The notes: a model not told the origin generated them from the letters alone. 64,000 bases of DNA from Streptomyces cellulosae (GCA_014655195.1 BNBH01000031.1:31392-95391), one strand, 5' to 3'; positions 1 to 8,267 are shown, counted from the first letter of the stretch. Numbers and translations: made by a program.

Positions 1-461
1 CGTACGGTCCCGACCTGCGCCTCGGGATCCTCACCGGCGACGCGCTCACCCTCGACCGGGTACGCGGCCGGCAGCGCCTCGGTCCCGGCTGGGTCAGCCT
101 GACCCTCCAGCGCGCGGTGGCACGGCTGTGGGCCGGCGGCGCGGTGGACCCGACGGCCGTCGCGGCCCGCTACGGGCAACGCCGGGACGCGCTGGCCGCG
201 GCGCTCGGCCGGCGCGGGGTCGAGGCGCACGGGTGCAGCGGCATGAACCTGTGGGTGCCGGTCCCCGACGAGACGGGCGCGGTCGCCCGCCTCCTGCACG
301 CCGGCTGGGCGGTGGCCCCCGGAGCCCGCTTCCGGATGAACACGCCCCCGGGCATCCGCGTCACCGTGTCCACCCTGACGGACGCGGAGATCGAGCCGCT
401 GGCGGAGGCGATCGCGGCGGCCGTGCGGCCGGGGGACGGGGGCCGGCGGACGTACGCGTGA
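1..461 (+). CDS. MocR-type (GntR/aminotransferase) regulator, C-terminal end
   Basis: The gene enters from the left edge; about 152 residues are visible, reading from base 3 to a TGA at 459-461. The visible part matches the small domain of fold-type I PLP aminotransferases as found in MocR/PdxR regulators: the GWVSLTLQRAVARLW segment, the HGCSGMNLWVPVPDE strand-turn, and a terminal APGARFRMNTPPGIRVTVSTL stretch in which an Arg would contact the substrate carboxylate. MocR proteins fuse an N-terminal winged helix to this domain and regulate PLP or amino-acid genes. The helix-turn-helix and PLP lysine lie outside the window, so a plain aminotransferase remains possible. Confidence 0.72.
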   Translation, partial: YGPDLRLGILTGDALTLDRVRGRQRLGPGWVSLTLQRAVARLWAGGAVDPTAVAARYGQRRDALAAALGRRGVEAHGCSGMNLWVPVPDETGAVARLLHAGWAVAPGARFRMNTPPGIRVTVSTLTDAEIEPLAEAIAAAVRPGDGGRRTYA

Positions 462-501
462 GGCGCGCCCCCACTCCCGGACCCGGGGCACCCCGCCCCG
501 G

Positions 502-1455
502 TCACCCCCTCCGCTTCGGCTTCACCTGCGTCAGCGCCGCACCCGCCAGCACCACCGCCGCCCCCACCGGTGTCGACCACGTCAGGGTCTCGCCCAGCAG
601 CAGGATGCCCGCCGCTGCCGCGATCACCGGGACGAAGTAGGTGACCATCTGGCCCGTCGTCGGGCCGACCTCGGCGACGATGCCGTACTGGATGAGGACC
701 GCCAGGCCCGTGCCGAGCGTGCCCAGGGCGGCGATCGCGAGCAGCGGGCCGAGCGACAGGCTCGACGGCACCGACGTGAACAGCGGGGTCACCACCGCCA
801 GTTGGACCGTCGCGAGCAGCAACTGGCCGCCCGTCAGGGAGAGGTGCGACGCGCTGCTGCCGGCGAGGGTGCGGCGGACGTAGATCCAGCCGACGGGATA
901 GCTCAGGGAGGCGAGCAGGGCGAGGGTCGTGCCGCGTGCGTCCAGGCCGTGGAAGCCCTGCCAGGCCCCGAGCACGGTCAGCACCCCCAGGAAGCCGAGG
1001 CCCAGGCCGGCCACCCGCACCCGGGTCGGCCGGTCCTCGCGCAGGGCGACGAGGGACAGCGCCATGCCCCACAGCGGGGAGGTCGCGTTGCAGATGCCGG
1101 CCAGGGTGGACGGGATGGTCAGCTCCGCGAAGGCGAACAGCGAGAACGGCAGCGCGTTGAGCAGGAAACCGGCGACCGCCAGATGCATCCAGGTACGGGC
1201 ACCCCGCGGCAGCCCCTCCCGCCGTACCGCCATGGCGACCGCCAGCACGGCCGTGCCGAACGCCAGGCGTCCCAGGGTGACCTGGAAGGGGGCGTAGCCC
1301 TGGGTGCCGACCTTGATGAGGAGGAAGCTGAAGCCCCAGATCAGGGAGAGGGCGGCGAAACGGAGGCGCCAGTCCAGGCGCGGGCGGGAAGGGGCGGGGA
1401 CGCCTGCGGATCCGGTGGGATCCGGCGCGGTGGTGGTCGCGGTGACACTGCTCAT
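502..1455 (-). CDS. EamA/DMT-family exporter
   Basis: A 317-aa polytopic membrane protein of the drug/metabolite transporter superfamily. It has about ten hydrophobic segments arranged as two EamA repeats (about residues 30-165 and 175-312). The first repeat holds the family-typical LIWGFSFLLIKVG and LGRLAFGTAVL segments. Members export small metabolites or amino acids; the substrate cannot be read from sequence. It starts at an ATG and is transcribed away from a LysR regulator 75 bp off, the usual layout of a LysR gene controlling a neighbouring exporter. Length is normal (about 300 aa). Confidence 0.87.
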   Translation of the reverse strand: MSSVTATTTAPDPTGSAGVPAPSRPRLDWRLRFAALSLIWGFSFLLIKVGTQGYAPFQVTLGRLAFGTAVLAVAMAVRREGLPRGARTWMHLAVAGFLLNALPFSLFAFAELTIPSTLAGICNATSPLWGMALSLVALREDRPTRVRVAGLGLGFLGVLTVLGAWQGFHGLDARGTTLALLASLSYPVGWIYVRRTLAGSSASHLSLTGGQLLLATVQLAVVTPLFTSVPSSLSLGPLLAIAALGTLGTGLAVLIQYGIVAEVGPTTGQMVTYFVPVIAAAAGILLLGETLTWSTPVGAAVVLAGAALTQVKPKRRG

Positions 1456-1530
1456 GCCGGTAACGATGCGACAGAGTCACCTCGTAGCACAATCGAGAAA
1501 TCGCACCCGGTATCTCGTAGCATCGCTTAC
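1456..1530. promoter_or_regulatory. Divergent EamA/LysR control region with repeated motif
   Basis: The 75-bp gap between two divergent starts carries ctcgtagca twice in direct orientation (1481-1489 and 1514-1522, 33 bp or about three helical turns apart) and an inverted pair cgatgc/gcatcg (1464-1469 and 1520-1525). This is a plausible LysR autoregulatory/activation site. No experimental support; inferred from layout and repeats. Confidence 0.4.
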
Positions 1531-2514
1531 ATGTTGAATCTGGAGCGCCTGCGCACCCTCGACGCCCTCGCCCGGCACGGCTCGGTCAGCGGTGCGGCGG
1601 AGGGGCTGCACATCACCACCTCCGCCGTCTCGCAGCAGATGGCCAAGCTGGAGCGCGAGGTGGGACAGCGGCTCCTCGCCAAGCACGGGCGCGGGGTGCG
1701 GCTCACGGACGCCGGCCGGCTGCTCGCCGAGCACGCCGCGCGCATCCTGTCCCAGGTGGAGCTGGCCCAGGCCGACCTGGAAGCCCAACGCGGGCAGGTC
1801 GCGGGCGAGCTGCGGATCTCCGCCTTTCCGACCGCCGCGCGCGGGCTGTTCCCGGCCGCGCTCGCCGACTTGAAGGAACGCCATCCGGCGCTGCGGGTGC
1901 GGTCGCGGGAGCTGGAGCCCGAGAACGGCATCCGGGGCGTCGTCCGCGGCGACCTCGACCTCGCGGTGGTGCTCGACTGGTACAACAAGCCGATGCCGCT
2001 GCCCGACGGGCTGGTCAAGGCGCTGCTGCTGGACGACCCGGCCGACGTGGCCCTGCCGGCCGACCATCCGCTCGCCGGACGGGACGAGATCGACCTCGCC
2101 GAGCTGGCCGAGGACGAGTGGATCACCTGGGGCGAGGGCGAGTTCTGCCACGAGTGGCTGATGTTCACCCTGCGTTCCAAGGGCGTCGAGCCGATCGTCG
2201 CGCACCGCGCCGCCGAGAGCCACACCCAGCTCAACCTGGTCGCGGCGGGGCTCGGGGTGTGCGTGGCACCCCTGCTGGGACGCGACCCGCTGCCCGGCGG
2301 GGTGGTGACCGTGCCGCTGCGGCAGCGGGTCCGGCGGCACGTGTTCGTCGTCTGGCGCGCCGACGCGGACCGCCGCCCGTCGATCCGGGCGGCGGTACGG
2401 GCGCTGCGGGCGGCGGGGGAGCGGGTCGGGGGCACTCCGGCGGGCGGCGCGCCCGAGTCCGCCGGCGGGGTCCCTCAGGCGGCCGCCGTCAGGACGGCTG
2501 CGCCAGCTTCCTGA
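1531..2514 (+). CDS. LysR-family transcriptional regulator
   Basis: A 327-aa LysR-type regulator. The N-terminal winged helix is clear at about residues 3-60 (LNLERLRTLDALARHGSVSG followed by AAEGLHITTSAVSQQMAKLE), followed by a linker helix and a periplasmic-binding-protein-like effector domain from about residue 90. The ATG at 1531 gives the canonical LysR N-terminus; the frame is open further upstream, but that extension is not LysR-like. It is divergent from the EamA exporter, its likely target. The last about 30 residues are low-complexity Gly/Ala/Pro, and the stop lies 26 bp inside the convergent neighbour's 3' end. Confidence 0.9.
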   Translation: MLNLERLRTLDALARHGSVSGAAEGLHITTSAVSQQMAKLEREVGQRLLAKHGRGVRLTDAGRLLAEHAARILSQVELAQADLEAQRGQVAGELRISAFPTAARGLFPAALADLKERHPALRVRSRELEPENGIRGVVRGDLDLAVVLDWYNKPMPLPDGLVKALLLDDPADVALPADHPLAGRDEIDLAELAEDEWITWGEGEFCHEWLMFTLRSKGVEPIVAHRAAESHTQLNLVAAGLGVCVAPLLGRDPLPGGVVTVPLRQRVRRHVFVVWRADADRRPSIRAAVRALRAAGERVGGTPAGGAPESAGGVPQAAAVRTAAPAS

Positions 2515-2959
2515 AGTCCCAGGACACGATCTTCTCCGGGGTCAGCCGAAGCCACGCGTGCCGTCCGTCGTGCGGCATCTCGTCCATCCCGAAGTTCTTA
2601 CGGGCGAACAGCGTCTCCGGCACGTCCAGTTCCGCCCGCAGCTCGCCGGTGCGCGGGATCTCGCCCACGAACTCCACCCGCCCCGACAGCTCGGCGCCGC
2701 GCAGCTCGTCGTACTCCTCGCCCGTGTCGACCACGATCGCCACCCTCGGGTCGCGCCGCAGGTCCGCGAACCGCCTGCTGCGCACCACGGAGTACAGCCA
2801 CATCGAGACGCCGTCCCACACGAACCACAGCGTGCTCACGTGCGGCATGCCGTCGGCGGACACCGTGGCGACCCGGCAGGTGCGCTGCTCGGTGAGGAAG
2901 TCGTCCAGCTCCCCGGGCGTCATCATGATCTTGCGACCCCGGCGCTGTGTGGCGGTCAT
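2489..2959 (-). CDS. Pyridoxamine-5'-phosphate-oxidase-fold (split-barrel FMN/F420) protein
   Basis: A 156-aa protein with the split beta-barrel fold of small PNPOx-like enzymes. It has TPGELDDFLTEQRTCRVATV at the N-terminus, then DGMPHVSTLWFVWDG and the RRFADLRRDPRVAIVVDTG strand typical of FMN- or F420-binding members. Actinobacterial relatives are often F420-dependent reductases or biliverdin-binding proteins; nothing here fixes the cofactor. The ATG at 2959 is chosen; an internal ATG nine or ten codons later is possible. Convergent with, and overlapping by 26 bp, the LysR gene. Confidence 0.75.
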   Translation of the reverse strand: MTATQRRGRKIMMTPGELDDFLTEQRTCRVATVSADGMPHVSTLWFVWDGVSMWLYSVVRSRRFADLRRDPRVAIVVDTGEEYDELRGAELSGRVEFVGEIPRTGELRAELDVPETLFARKNFGMDEMPHDGRHAWLRLTPEKIVSWDFRKLAQPS

Positions 2960-3030
2960 ACGGCCCCTTCTGCTGTCGTGCTGTGCGTGTGCCGTGCACG
3001 TATTCCCCCATCGTGCACGGGTCCGGCGGT

Positions 3031-3525
3031 TCAGGCGAGGGTGATGGAGTCGCCGTCGACGGTGATCCGCACCTCCGGCAGCGGCTTGGTCGCGGGACCG
3101 CTGCTGACGCTGCCGTCGGTGACGGAGAAGTTGCTGTTGTGGCAAGGGCAGTTGATGAGCCCGTCGGAGACGCTCTTCACCGCGCAGCCCTGGTGGGTGC
3201 AGGTCGCGGAGTACGCTTTGAACTCGCCCGCCGACGGCTGCACGACCACCACCTTCTGGTCGGCGAACACCTTGCCGCCGCCCTCGGGGATGTCGGCGGT
3301 CGAGGCGAGCGGCGTGCCGCCGGCGGCGTCGCCGCCGGAACTCCCGCCCGTGCCGCCGCCGTTCGCGGCGTCGTCGGCCGCGCCGCCGGACGGTGCCGGG
3401 GCGGCGGACGCGTCGTCGTCGGAACCTCCGCACGCGGTGAGCGCCACGGCGAGGCCGGCGGCCCCCGCGGCCGCCACCACCGTGCGGCGGGCGGGTCCCG
3501 ATGCGGGCTGGAACGATACGGTCAT
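3031..3525 (-). CDS. Rieske [2Fe-2S] lipoprotein
   Basis: A 164-aa exported electron-transfer protein. The N-terminus has a twin-arginine pair (R13-R14), a hydrophobic core and a lipobox ending at C32 (ALTAC), so it is probably a Tat-exported lipoprotein. A disordered Gly/Ala/Asp linker (about 33-75) leads to a compact Rieske domain with cluster ligands C109, H111, C126 and H129; C114 and C128 are placed for the usual stabilising disulfide. Such proteins are common in Streptomyces, and their redox partner is generally unknown. It is monocistronic, 71 bp upstream of the FMN-fold gene on the same strand, so co-transcription is possible. Confidence 0.9.
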   Translation of the reverse strand: MTVSFQPASGPARRTVVAAAGAAGLAVALTACGGSDDDASAAPAPSGGAADDAANGGGTGGSSGGDAAGGTPLASTADIPEGGGKVFADQKVVVVQPSAGEFKAYSATCTHQGCAVKSVSDGLINCPCHNSNFSVTDGSVSSGPATKPLPEVRITVDGDSITLA

Positions 3526-3726
3526 GCCGGTGTGTCCCTTCCGGGGATGAAGCGTGATCTGGAAACAGGTACGGTCGGCGGGCCCGGACCGTTCAGGCAG
3601 TGCCGAGAGCTTCGCCTGCGTGCGGTCGGAGGGGCGTAAGCCACAGCTGTCGGTTGCCTGTCGCTCGTCGGCGGCGCGTCGCCGGGCCGCCTCCGACGTG
3701 CGGCGACACGCCAGTAGCCTGGGGCG

Positions 3727-4491
3727 ATGCTCAAGGAAGTCATCGCGACCCGATTCATCGCGCCGCTGCGCGAGGGCGGCTCGCTCCCCGGACTGATCGA
3801 GGCGGACGACCTCGGCACCTACGCGCTGAAGTTCACCGGCGCCGGACAGGGCCGCAAGACGCTCGTCGCCGAGGTGGTCTGCGGGGAGCTGGCCCGCCGG
3901 CTGGGGCTGCGGGTGCCTCGCCTGGTCACCGTCGAGCTCGACCCGGTGCTCGGGCTCGGCGAACCCGACCCGGAGGTGCAGCAGTTGCTGAAGTCCAGCG
4001 GCGGCACCAACCTCGGGACGGACTTCCTCTCCGGCGCCCTCGGCTTCGACCCGCTCGCCTTCGAGGTCAGCCCCGAGGAGGCGGGGCGGATCGTCTGGTT
4101 CGACGCGCTGGTCAACAACGTCGACCGCTCCTGGCGCAACCCCAACATGCTGCGCCTGCGCGGCGAACTGTGGCTCATCGACCACGGCGCGACCATGATC
4201 TGGCACCACAACTGGCCCGGCGCCGAGGCCTCCGCCGCCCGCCCCTACGACGCCTCCGACCACGCGCTGCGGGGGTGCGCGCCGGACGTCGCCGCCGCGG
4301 CGGCCGACCTCGCCCCGCGCGTCACCGAGGAGCTGCTCGCCGAGGTCACCGCCCAGGTCCCCGACGTGTGGCTGGCCGGAGAACCCGGCTTCGACAACCC
4401 CGACGAGCTCCGGCGCGCCTACGCCCGCCCGCTGCTCGCCCGCGTCGCCGGCATCCACGACCGCATCGAGGGCCTCGAGGGGGACCGGTGA
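3727..4491 (+). CDS. HipA-like kinase-fold protein
   Basis: A 254-aa protein resembling the C-terminal catalytic half of HipA-type Ser/Thr kinases. It lacks the N-terminal HipA subdomain and has no HipB antitoxin gene beside it. Visible kinase elements are ALKFTGAGQGRKTLVAEVV (nucleotide-binding strand, lysine near residue 35), the catalytic-loop-like VNNVDRSWRNPNML with D133, and a metal-binding IDHG with D152. Its TGA lies inside the GTGA start of the next gene, a DUF3037 protein, so the two are translationally coupled and probably work together. The kinase assignment is from motifs only; no substrate is known to me. Confidence 0.78.
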   Translation: MLKEVIATRFIAPLREGGSLPGLIEADDLGTYALKFTGAGQGRKTLVAEVVCGELARRLGLRVPRLVTVELDPVLGLGEPDPEVQQLLKSSGGTNLGTDFLSGALGFDPLAFEVSPEEAGRIVWFDALVNNVDRSWRNPNMLRLRGELWLIDHGATMIWHHNWPGAEASAARPYDASDHALRGCAPDVAAAAADLAPRVTEELLAEVTAQVPDVWLAGEPGFDNPDELRRAYARPLLARVAGIHDRIEGLEGDR

Positions 4492-4871
4492 GCGACCTGC
4501 ACGTCTACGAGTACGCGGTGCTGCACGTCGTGCCGCGCATCGAACGCGGCGAACGCATCAACGCGGGGGTGCTGGTGTACTGCCGGCCCCTCTCCTACGT
4601 CGGCGCCCGCACCCACCTCGACGAGGGGCGCCTGCTCGCCCTCGACCCCGCCGCCGACGTCCCCGGCGTACGGGCCGCCCTGCGTGCCGTCGAGGGCGTC
4701 TGCGCGGGCGGCGACGCGGCGGGCCAGGCGGCTTACGACGACCCCGGCCGCCGCTTCCGCTGGCTGATCGCCCCCCGCTCGACGATCGTCCAGCCGGGCC
4801 CGGTCCACACGGGGCTTACGGCGAACCCGGGTGCGGAGACGGAGCGGCTGCTGGACCTGCTGGTCCGGTAG
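4488..4871 (+). CDS. DUF3037 family protein, partner of HipA-like kinase
   Basis: A 127-aa protein opening with LHVYEYAVLHVVPRIERGER and INAGVLVYC, the hallmark of DUF3037. It starts at a GTG overlapping the preceding stop by 4 bp. In bacteria I know, DUF3037 genes often sit next to HipA-like kinase genes, so this is probably an accessory or substrate protein; its biochemical role is unknown. No signal peptide or membrane segment is visible. The following 743 bp carry no convincing gene. Confidence 0.8.
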   Translation: MSDLHVYEYAVLHVVPRIERGERINAGVLVYCRPLSYVGARTHLDEGRLLALDPAADVPGVRAALRAVEGVCAGGDAAGQAAYDDPGRRFRWLIAPRSTIVQPGPVHTGLTANPGAETERLLDLLVR

Positions 4872-5614
4872 GGGCGGGGTCGCTGCGGGGTCGCTGCGCC
4901 GGCGGGGGCCGGAAGGCGTGCCTTTCGGGCGGTGCCGCCCGGTTCCCCGAAGGCGGGCGGCCCGCCGGCCCCGGAGCCCGCTGCTGTCGCGGCCGGTGAG
5001 TGGGCTGCCGCGGGCGCGTCGGATGCGCCGGCGCGCTGGGCGCGGCCGCTGTTGCACCGGAGAGCGAGGCGCCGCGCGGTCGCGCTCTGCCGGGGACGCG
5101 CCGTCGTCGGCGGCAGATGGCATCCCCGGCGGGCTGTACGCGTGGGTGTGATGCCCGGACGGCTTCGGAGTGGCGTGTTCGCGCCCTGCTCCAGGAGCTG
5201 GCATTGCCGCCGACGGGCGTCGTTGCTCAGGCGGCCGGGTCGCGCTGCCTGGGCGGCTGTGAGGCCGTGTGGCTGAGCCCGGCTCGAAAGCCGGTGTTGC
5301 CGAGGGCAGGCGCCGCTGCACGAAGGCTGGGCCGCGGTGCGGAGGGGTGACTCCGGGGCCGCGCGTTCGCGCTGTGCTCCGGAGCTGACGGGTCACCGAC
5401 GGCAGGCGTCTCGCCCGACGAGTACCCGCTGTGGCCGCGCCCGGGCGGCTCCGACGCCGCGCGTTCGCGCCCCGCCCAGGCAGCCGGTGACGCCATCGGC
5501 TCGAGAGGGCCTGGGACACCGCACCGGCCGCCGGAGTGCCGATACCGGTCGGCCTCGACGCCGCGCACGGCGCGGGCATTGCGTCGGGGCGGCCCGAAGT
5601 GCCGCGCCCCGCCT
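4872..5614. other. 743-bp gene-free region with diverged repeats
   Basis: No open frame here has a plausible start, ribosome site and recognisable product. There are three diverged copies of a motif centred on gcgttcgcgc, at about 5175, 5363 and 5461. Each is preceded by a Gly/Ser-like tccgg/gccgc stretch. The region may be decayed coding DNA or a long untranslated spacer. Confidence 0.4.
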
Positions 5615-6181
5615 TCAGCTGCGCCGGCGCCGGATCACCCATCCCGTGGCCAGCAGCGCGCCGCCGGCGAACGTCGCGCCGATGCCGAGGTCCCAGTTCG
5701 TCGGGCCGTCCGTCGAGGCGCCGCCCAGGCCGCCCTGGACGCCGAGTGTCGGCGTGGGGGCGGCGGAGGTGGGCGACGGGGACGCCGTCGCGGTGGCCGT
5801 GGGTGTGGCGGTCCTCGTCGGCGTCACCGTTCGCGTCGGTGTGACCGTCCGCGTCGGCGTCGCCGTGGGCCGGGCCGGTGAGGCCGTGGCGGTACGCGTG
5901 CGGGTCGGTGTCGGCGTCGGCGGGCGGGTGGTCGGGGCCGGGCGGAACGTCGAGGACGTCAGGCCGCGGCGCGGGAGCGCCTCGCAGGCGATGCCGTCGT
6001 CCGGGCCCGGGTCCTCGTCGAGGCGGTGCGGATCACTGCGGTCCATGTCGAAGAAGGTCTGCGCGTCCTCCTGGTAGGTGAAGTCGGCGCAGTCCAGGTC
6101 CTGGGCGTGGGCGATGTCGGCCATCGGCACGACCGCGGCGAGCGCGATCAACGTGCCTATGGCACCGGTGCGACGGCGCAT
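5615..6181 (-). CDS. Secreted Excalibur-domain protein with TPT-repeat stalk
   Basis: A 188-aa surface protein. It has an N-terminal signal peptide (MRRRTGAIGTLIALAAVVPM, cleavage near AHA at about 26) and an Excalibur calcium-binding domain at about 28-72 with paired acidic residues and the end motif DDGIACEALP. A Thr/Pro stalk of TPTRT-type repeats follows (about 80-145), then one C-terminal membrane helix and RRRRS. The layout (head, stalk, anchor) resembles sortase substrates, but no LPXTG is present, so it is probably held by the helix. Monocistronic. Function beyond calcium binding is not inferable. Confidence 0.8.
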   Translation of the reverse strand: MRRRTGAIGTLIALAAVVPMADIAHAQDLDCADFTYQEDAQTFFDMDRSDPHRLDEDPGPDDGIACEALPRRGLTSSTFRPAPTTRPPTPTPTRTRTATASPARPTATPTRTVTPTRTVTPTRTATPTATATASPSPTSAAPTPTLGVQGGLGGASTDGPTNWDLGIGATFAGGALLATGWVIRRRRS

Positions 6182-6343
6182 CGGGCGCCTCCTTTCCGGC
6201 CGCGGGAGCTCGCGCTTCGACGCTAGGTTCCGCCCGCCCCGACGGCGCGCAGCGCTGGGCCGATCGGGTACCGGGGAGGCGAACGGGACCCCGGACGGGC
6301 CCACCCCGCCGCGGGGAATGGATCACACACGCGCGGTGCGCCG

Positions 6344-6404
6344 TTGACACCGGGTGCCAGGGCTTCTAGCGTCACGTCTGCTGAAGGTACTAAGCGGTCG
6401 CTCA
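6344..6404 (+). promoter_or_regulatory. Sigma70-like promoter and TetR-like palindrome
   Basis: TTGACA at 6344-6349 and TAGCGT at 6367-6372 are separated by exactly 17 bp, a strong HrdB-type promoter reading into the SDR pair. About 20 bp downstream lies taagcggtcgctca (6391-6404), an imperfect palindrome (taagcg/cgctca) of the kind bound by TetR-family repressors of lipid genes. The promoter call is direct from sequence; the operator is inference. Confidence 0.55.
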
Positions 6405-6456
6405 CCGATTCGAGCCGGCCGCAGGAGCCGCATCCCAAGGGCGAGGAGAAGCAGCA

Positions 6457-7218
6457 ATGTCCACCACTGAGCAGCGGGTCGCGGTCGTCACCGGCGCCGC
6501 GCGCGGCATCGGCGCCGCCACCGCCGTACGACTGGCCGCCGAGGGCCGCGCGGTCGCCGTGCTGGACCTCGACGAGGCCGCCTGCAAGGACACCGTCGAG
6601 AAGATCACCGCCGCTGGCGGCAAGGCGATCGCGGTCGGCTGCGACGTCTCCGACGAGGCGCAGGTCGAGGCGGCCGTCGCGCGCGTTGCCGAGGAACTCG
6701 GCGCGCCGACGATCCTGGTCAACAACGCGGGCGTCCTGCGCGACAACCTGCTGTTCAAGATGAGCGTCTCCGACTGGGACACCGTCATGAACGTACACCT
6801 GCGCGGCGCCTTCCTGATGTCGAAGGCCTGTCAGAAGCACATGGTGGACGCCGGCTTCGGCCGCATCGTCAACCTGTCGTCCTCCTCCGCGCTCGGCAAC
6901 CGCGGCCAGGTCAACTACTCCGCCGCCAAGGCCGGTCTCCAGGGCTTCACCAAGACCCTCGCCAAGGAGCTCGGCAAGTTCGGCGTCACCGCCAACGCCG
7001 TCGCCCCCGGCTTCATCGCCACCGAGATGACCAAGGCCACCGCCGACCGTGTCGGCATGGGCTTCGAGGACTTCAAGGCCGCCGCCGCCACCCAGATCCC
7101 CGTCGCCCGCGTCGGCGAGCCCGCGGACGTCGCCAACGCCATCGCCTTCTTCACCGCGGACGCGGCAGGCTTCGTCTCCGGCCAGGTGCTGTACGTGGCC
7201 GGCGGACCGCTCGACTAA
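6457..7218 (+). CDS. SDR-family 3-oxoacyl-ACP reductase-like (FabG-like)
   Basis: A 253-aa classical short-chain dehydrogenase. It has the NAD(P) motif TGAARGIGAAT, the NNAG strand (VNNAGVLRDNL), the catalytic Ser of NLSSSSALGNRGQ and the Tyr/Lys of YSAAKAG. It carries an ATEMT-type substrate loop and ends VSGQVLYVAGGPLD, as in FabG. The ATG follows gaggag at a good distance. It is the first gene of a two-SDR operon, 11 bp before the next start. The likely role is reduction of 3-oxoacyl thioesters outside the core fatty-acid pathway, since housekeeping fabG normally sits with other fab genes. Confidence 0.88.
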   Translation: MSTTEQRVAVVTGAARGIGAATAVRLAAEGRAVAVLDLDEAACKDTVEKITAAGGKAIAVGCDVSDEAQVEAAVARVAEELGAPTILVNNAGVLRDNLLFKMSVSDWDTVMNVHLRGAFLMSKACQKHMVDAGFGRIVNLSSSSALGNRGQVNYSAAKAGLQGFTKTLAKELGKFGVTANAVAPGFIATEMTKATADRVGMGFEDFKAAAATQIPVARVGEPADVANAIAFFTADAAGFVSGQVLYVAGGPLD

Positions 7219-7229
7219 AGGACCCGGAC

Positions 7230-7988
7230 ATGACGACAGTGGAACCCACCGGCAAGGTCGCCCTGATCACGGGCGCCAGCCGCGGCATCGGCTACGGCGT
7301 CGCGGAGGCGCTGGTCGCCCGCGGCGACCGGGTCTGCATCACCGGACGCAACGAGGACGCCCTGAAGGAGGCTGTGGAGCAGCTCGGCGCCGACCGGGCG
7401 ATCTACGTGGCCGGCAAGGCGCACGACGAGGCCCACCAGGCGCTCGCCGTCGAGCGTGTCATGGAGGCCTTCGGCCGGGTCGACCACCTGGTCAACAACG
7501 CGGGCACCAACCCGGTGTTCGGCCCCGTCGCCGACCTCGACCTGAACGTGGCGCGCAAGGTCTTCGAGACCAACGTGATCTCGGCGCTGGGCTTCGCCCA
7601 GAAGACCTGGCACGCCTGGCAGAAGGACAACGGCGGCACGATCGTCAACATCGCCTCCGTCGCGGGCGTCGCCCCCTCGCCCTTCATCGCCGCGTACGGC
7701 GTCAGCAAGGCCGCGCTGATCAACCTCACCCAGCAGCTGGCGCACGAGTTCGCGCCGAAGGTGCGGGTCAACTCCATCTCCCCGGCCGTGGTGAAGACCA
7801 AGTTCGCCCAGGCGCTGTACGAGGGCCGCGAGGAGGAGGCAGCCGCGTCCTACCCGCTCGGCCGGCTCGGCGTGCCGTCCGACATCGGCGGCGCGACCGC
7901 GTTCCTCACCTCGGAGCAGTCGGCCTGGGTCACCGGCCAGAACCTGGTCGTCGACGGCGGCATCTTCCTCAACGCCGGCGTCGGCTGA
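7230..7988 (+). CDS. SDR-family oxidoreductase (FabG-like), second of pair
   Basis: A 252-aa classical SDR: cofactor motif TGASRGIGYGV, VNNAGTNPVFGP, the catalytic Ser in NIASVAGVAPSP, and Tyr/Lys in YGVSKAA. The ending VTGQNLVVDGGIFLNAGVG is standard. It starts 11 bp after the stop of the first SDR and shares its promoter. The two are only moderately alike, so they probably act on different substrates or in successive steps. A strong hairpin about 100 bp downstream likely ends the transcript. Confidence 0.88.
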   Translation: MTTVEPTGKVALITGASRGIGYGVAEALVARGDRVCITGRNEDALKEAVEQLGADRAIYVAGKAHDEAHQALAVERVMEAFGRVDHLVNNAGTNPVFGPVADLDLNVARKVFETNVISALGFAQKTWHAWQKDNGGTIVNIASVAGVAPSPFIAAYGVSKAALINLTQQLAHEFAPKVRVNSISPAVVKTKFAQALYEGREEEAAASYPLGRLGVPSDIGGATAFLTSEQSAWVTGQNLVVDGGIFLNAGVG

Positions 7989-7990
7989 CC

Positions 7991-8058
7991 CGTACATCCG
8001 GATGCGCGGGCGTACGCCCGGATCGGTGCGCCCGCCTTCGTACGCCCGGATCCGCGCA
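7991..8058 (+). repeat. Three imperfect copies of a cgtacgcccggat motif
   Basis: Units begin at 7991 (cgtacatccggat), 8011 (cgtacgcccggat) and 8039 (cgtacgcccggat), between the second SDR stop and the terminator hairpin. Short, imperfect and of no evident function. Confidence 0.45.
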
Positions 8059-8090
8059 CCACGCGTGCGCACCGGTCACCACCGCCCCGT

Positions 8091-8130
8091 CCGCCACGGA
8101 CGCCGTTGACGAAAACGGCGTCCGTGGCGG
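8091..8130 (+). terminator. 17-bp perfect hairpin after the SDR operon
   Basis: Positions 8091-8107 and 8114-8130 are exact reverse complements (17 bp) with a 6-nt loop (gacgaa). There is no T-tract, as is common in Streptomyces. It sits about 100 bp after the SDR stop and before the next gene's leader, and would end the SDR transcript. Confidence 0.8.
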
Positions 8131-8267
8131 CGATGTGGGCACGAAACGCCCCTGACAACGTAGTCATCCGCCAGTTGATCTCACGGCCCGTTCCCAGGAG
8201 GGTCAGCCGGTGTGTCACTGCGGTATCGTTCGCCGACCCTTGGTATGGCAGATCGAGGAGCGTGCGC

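Noticed and set aside
4872..5614. Overlapping short open frames proposed as a gene
   Set aside because: Several frames are open on both strands with no ribosome site, no domain and no codon preference for any one of them.
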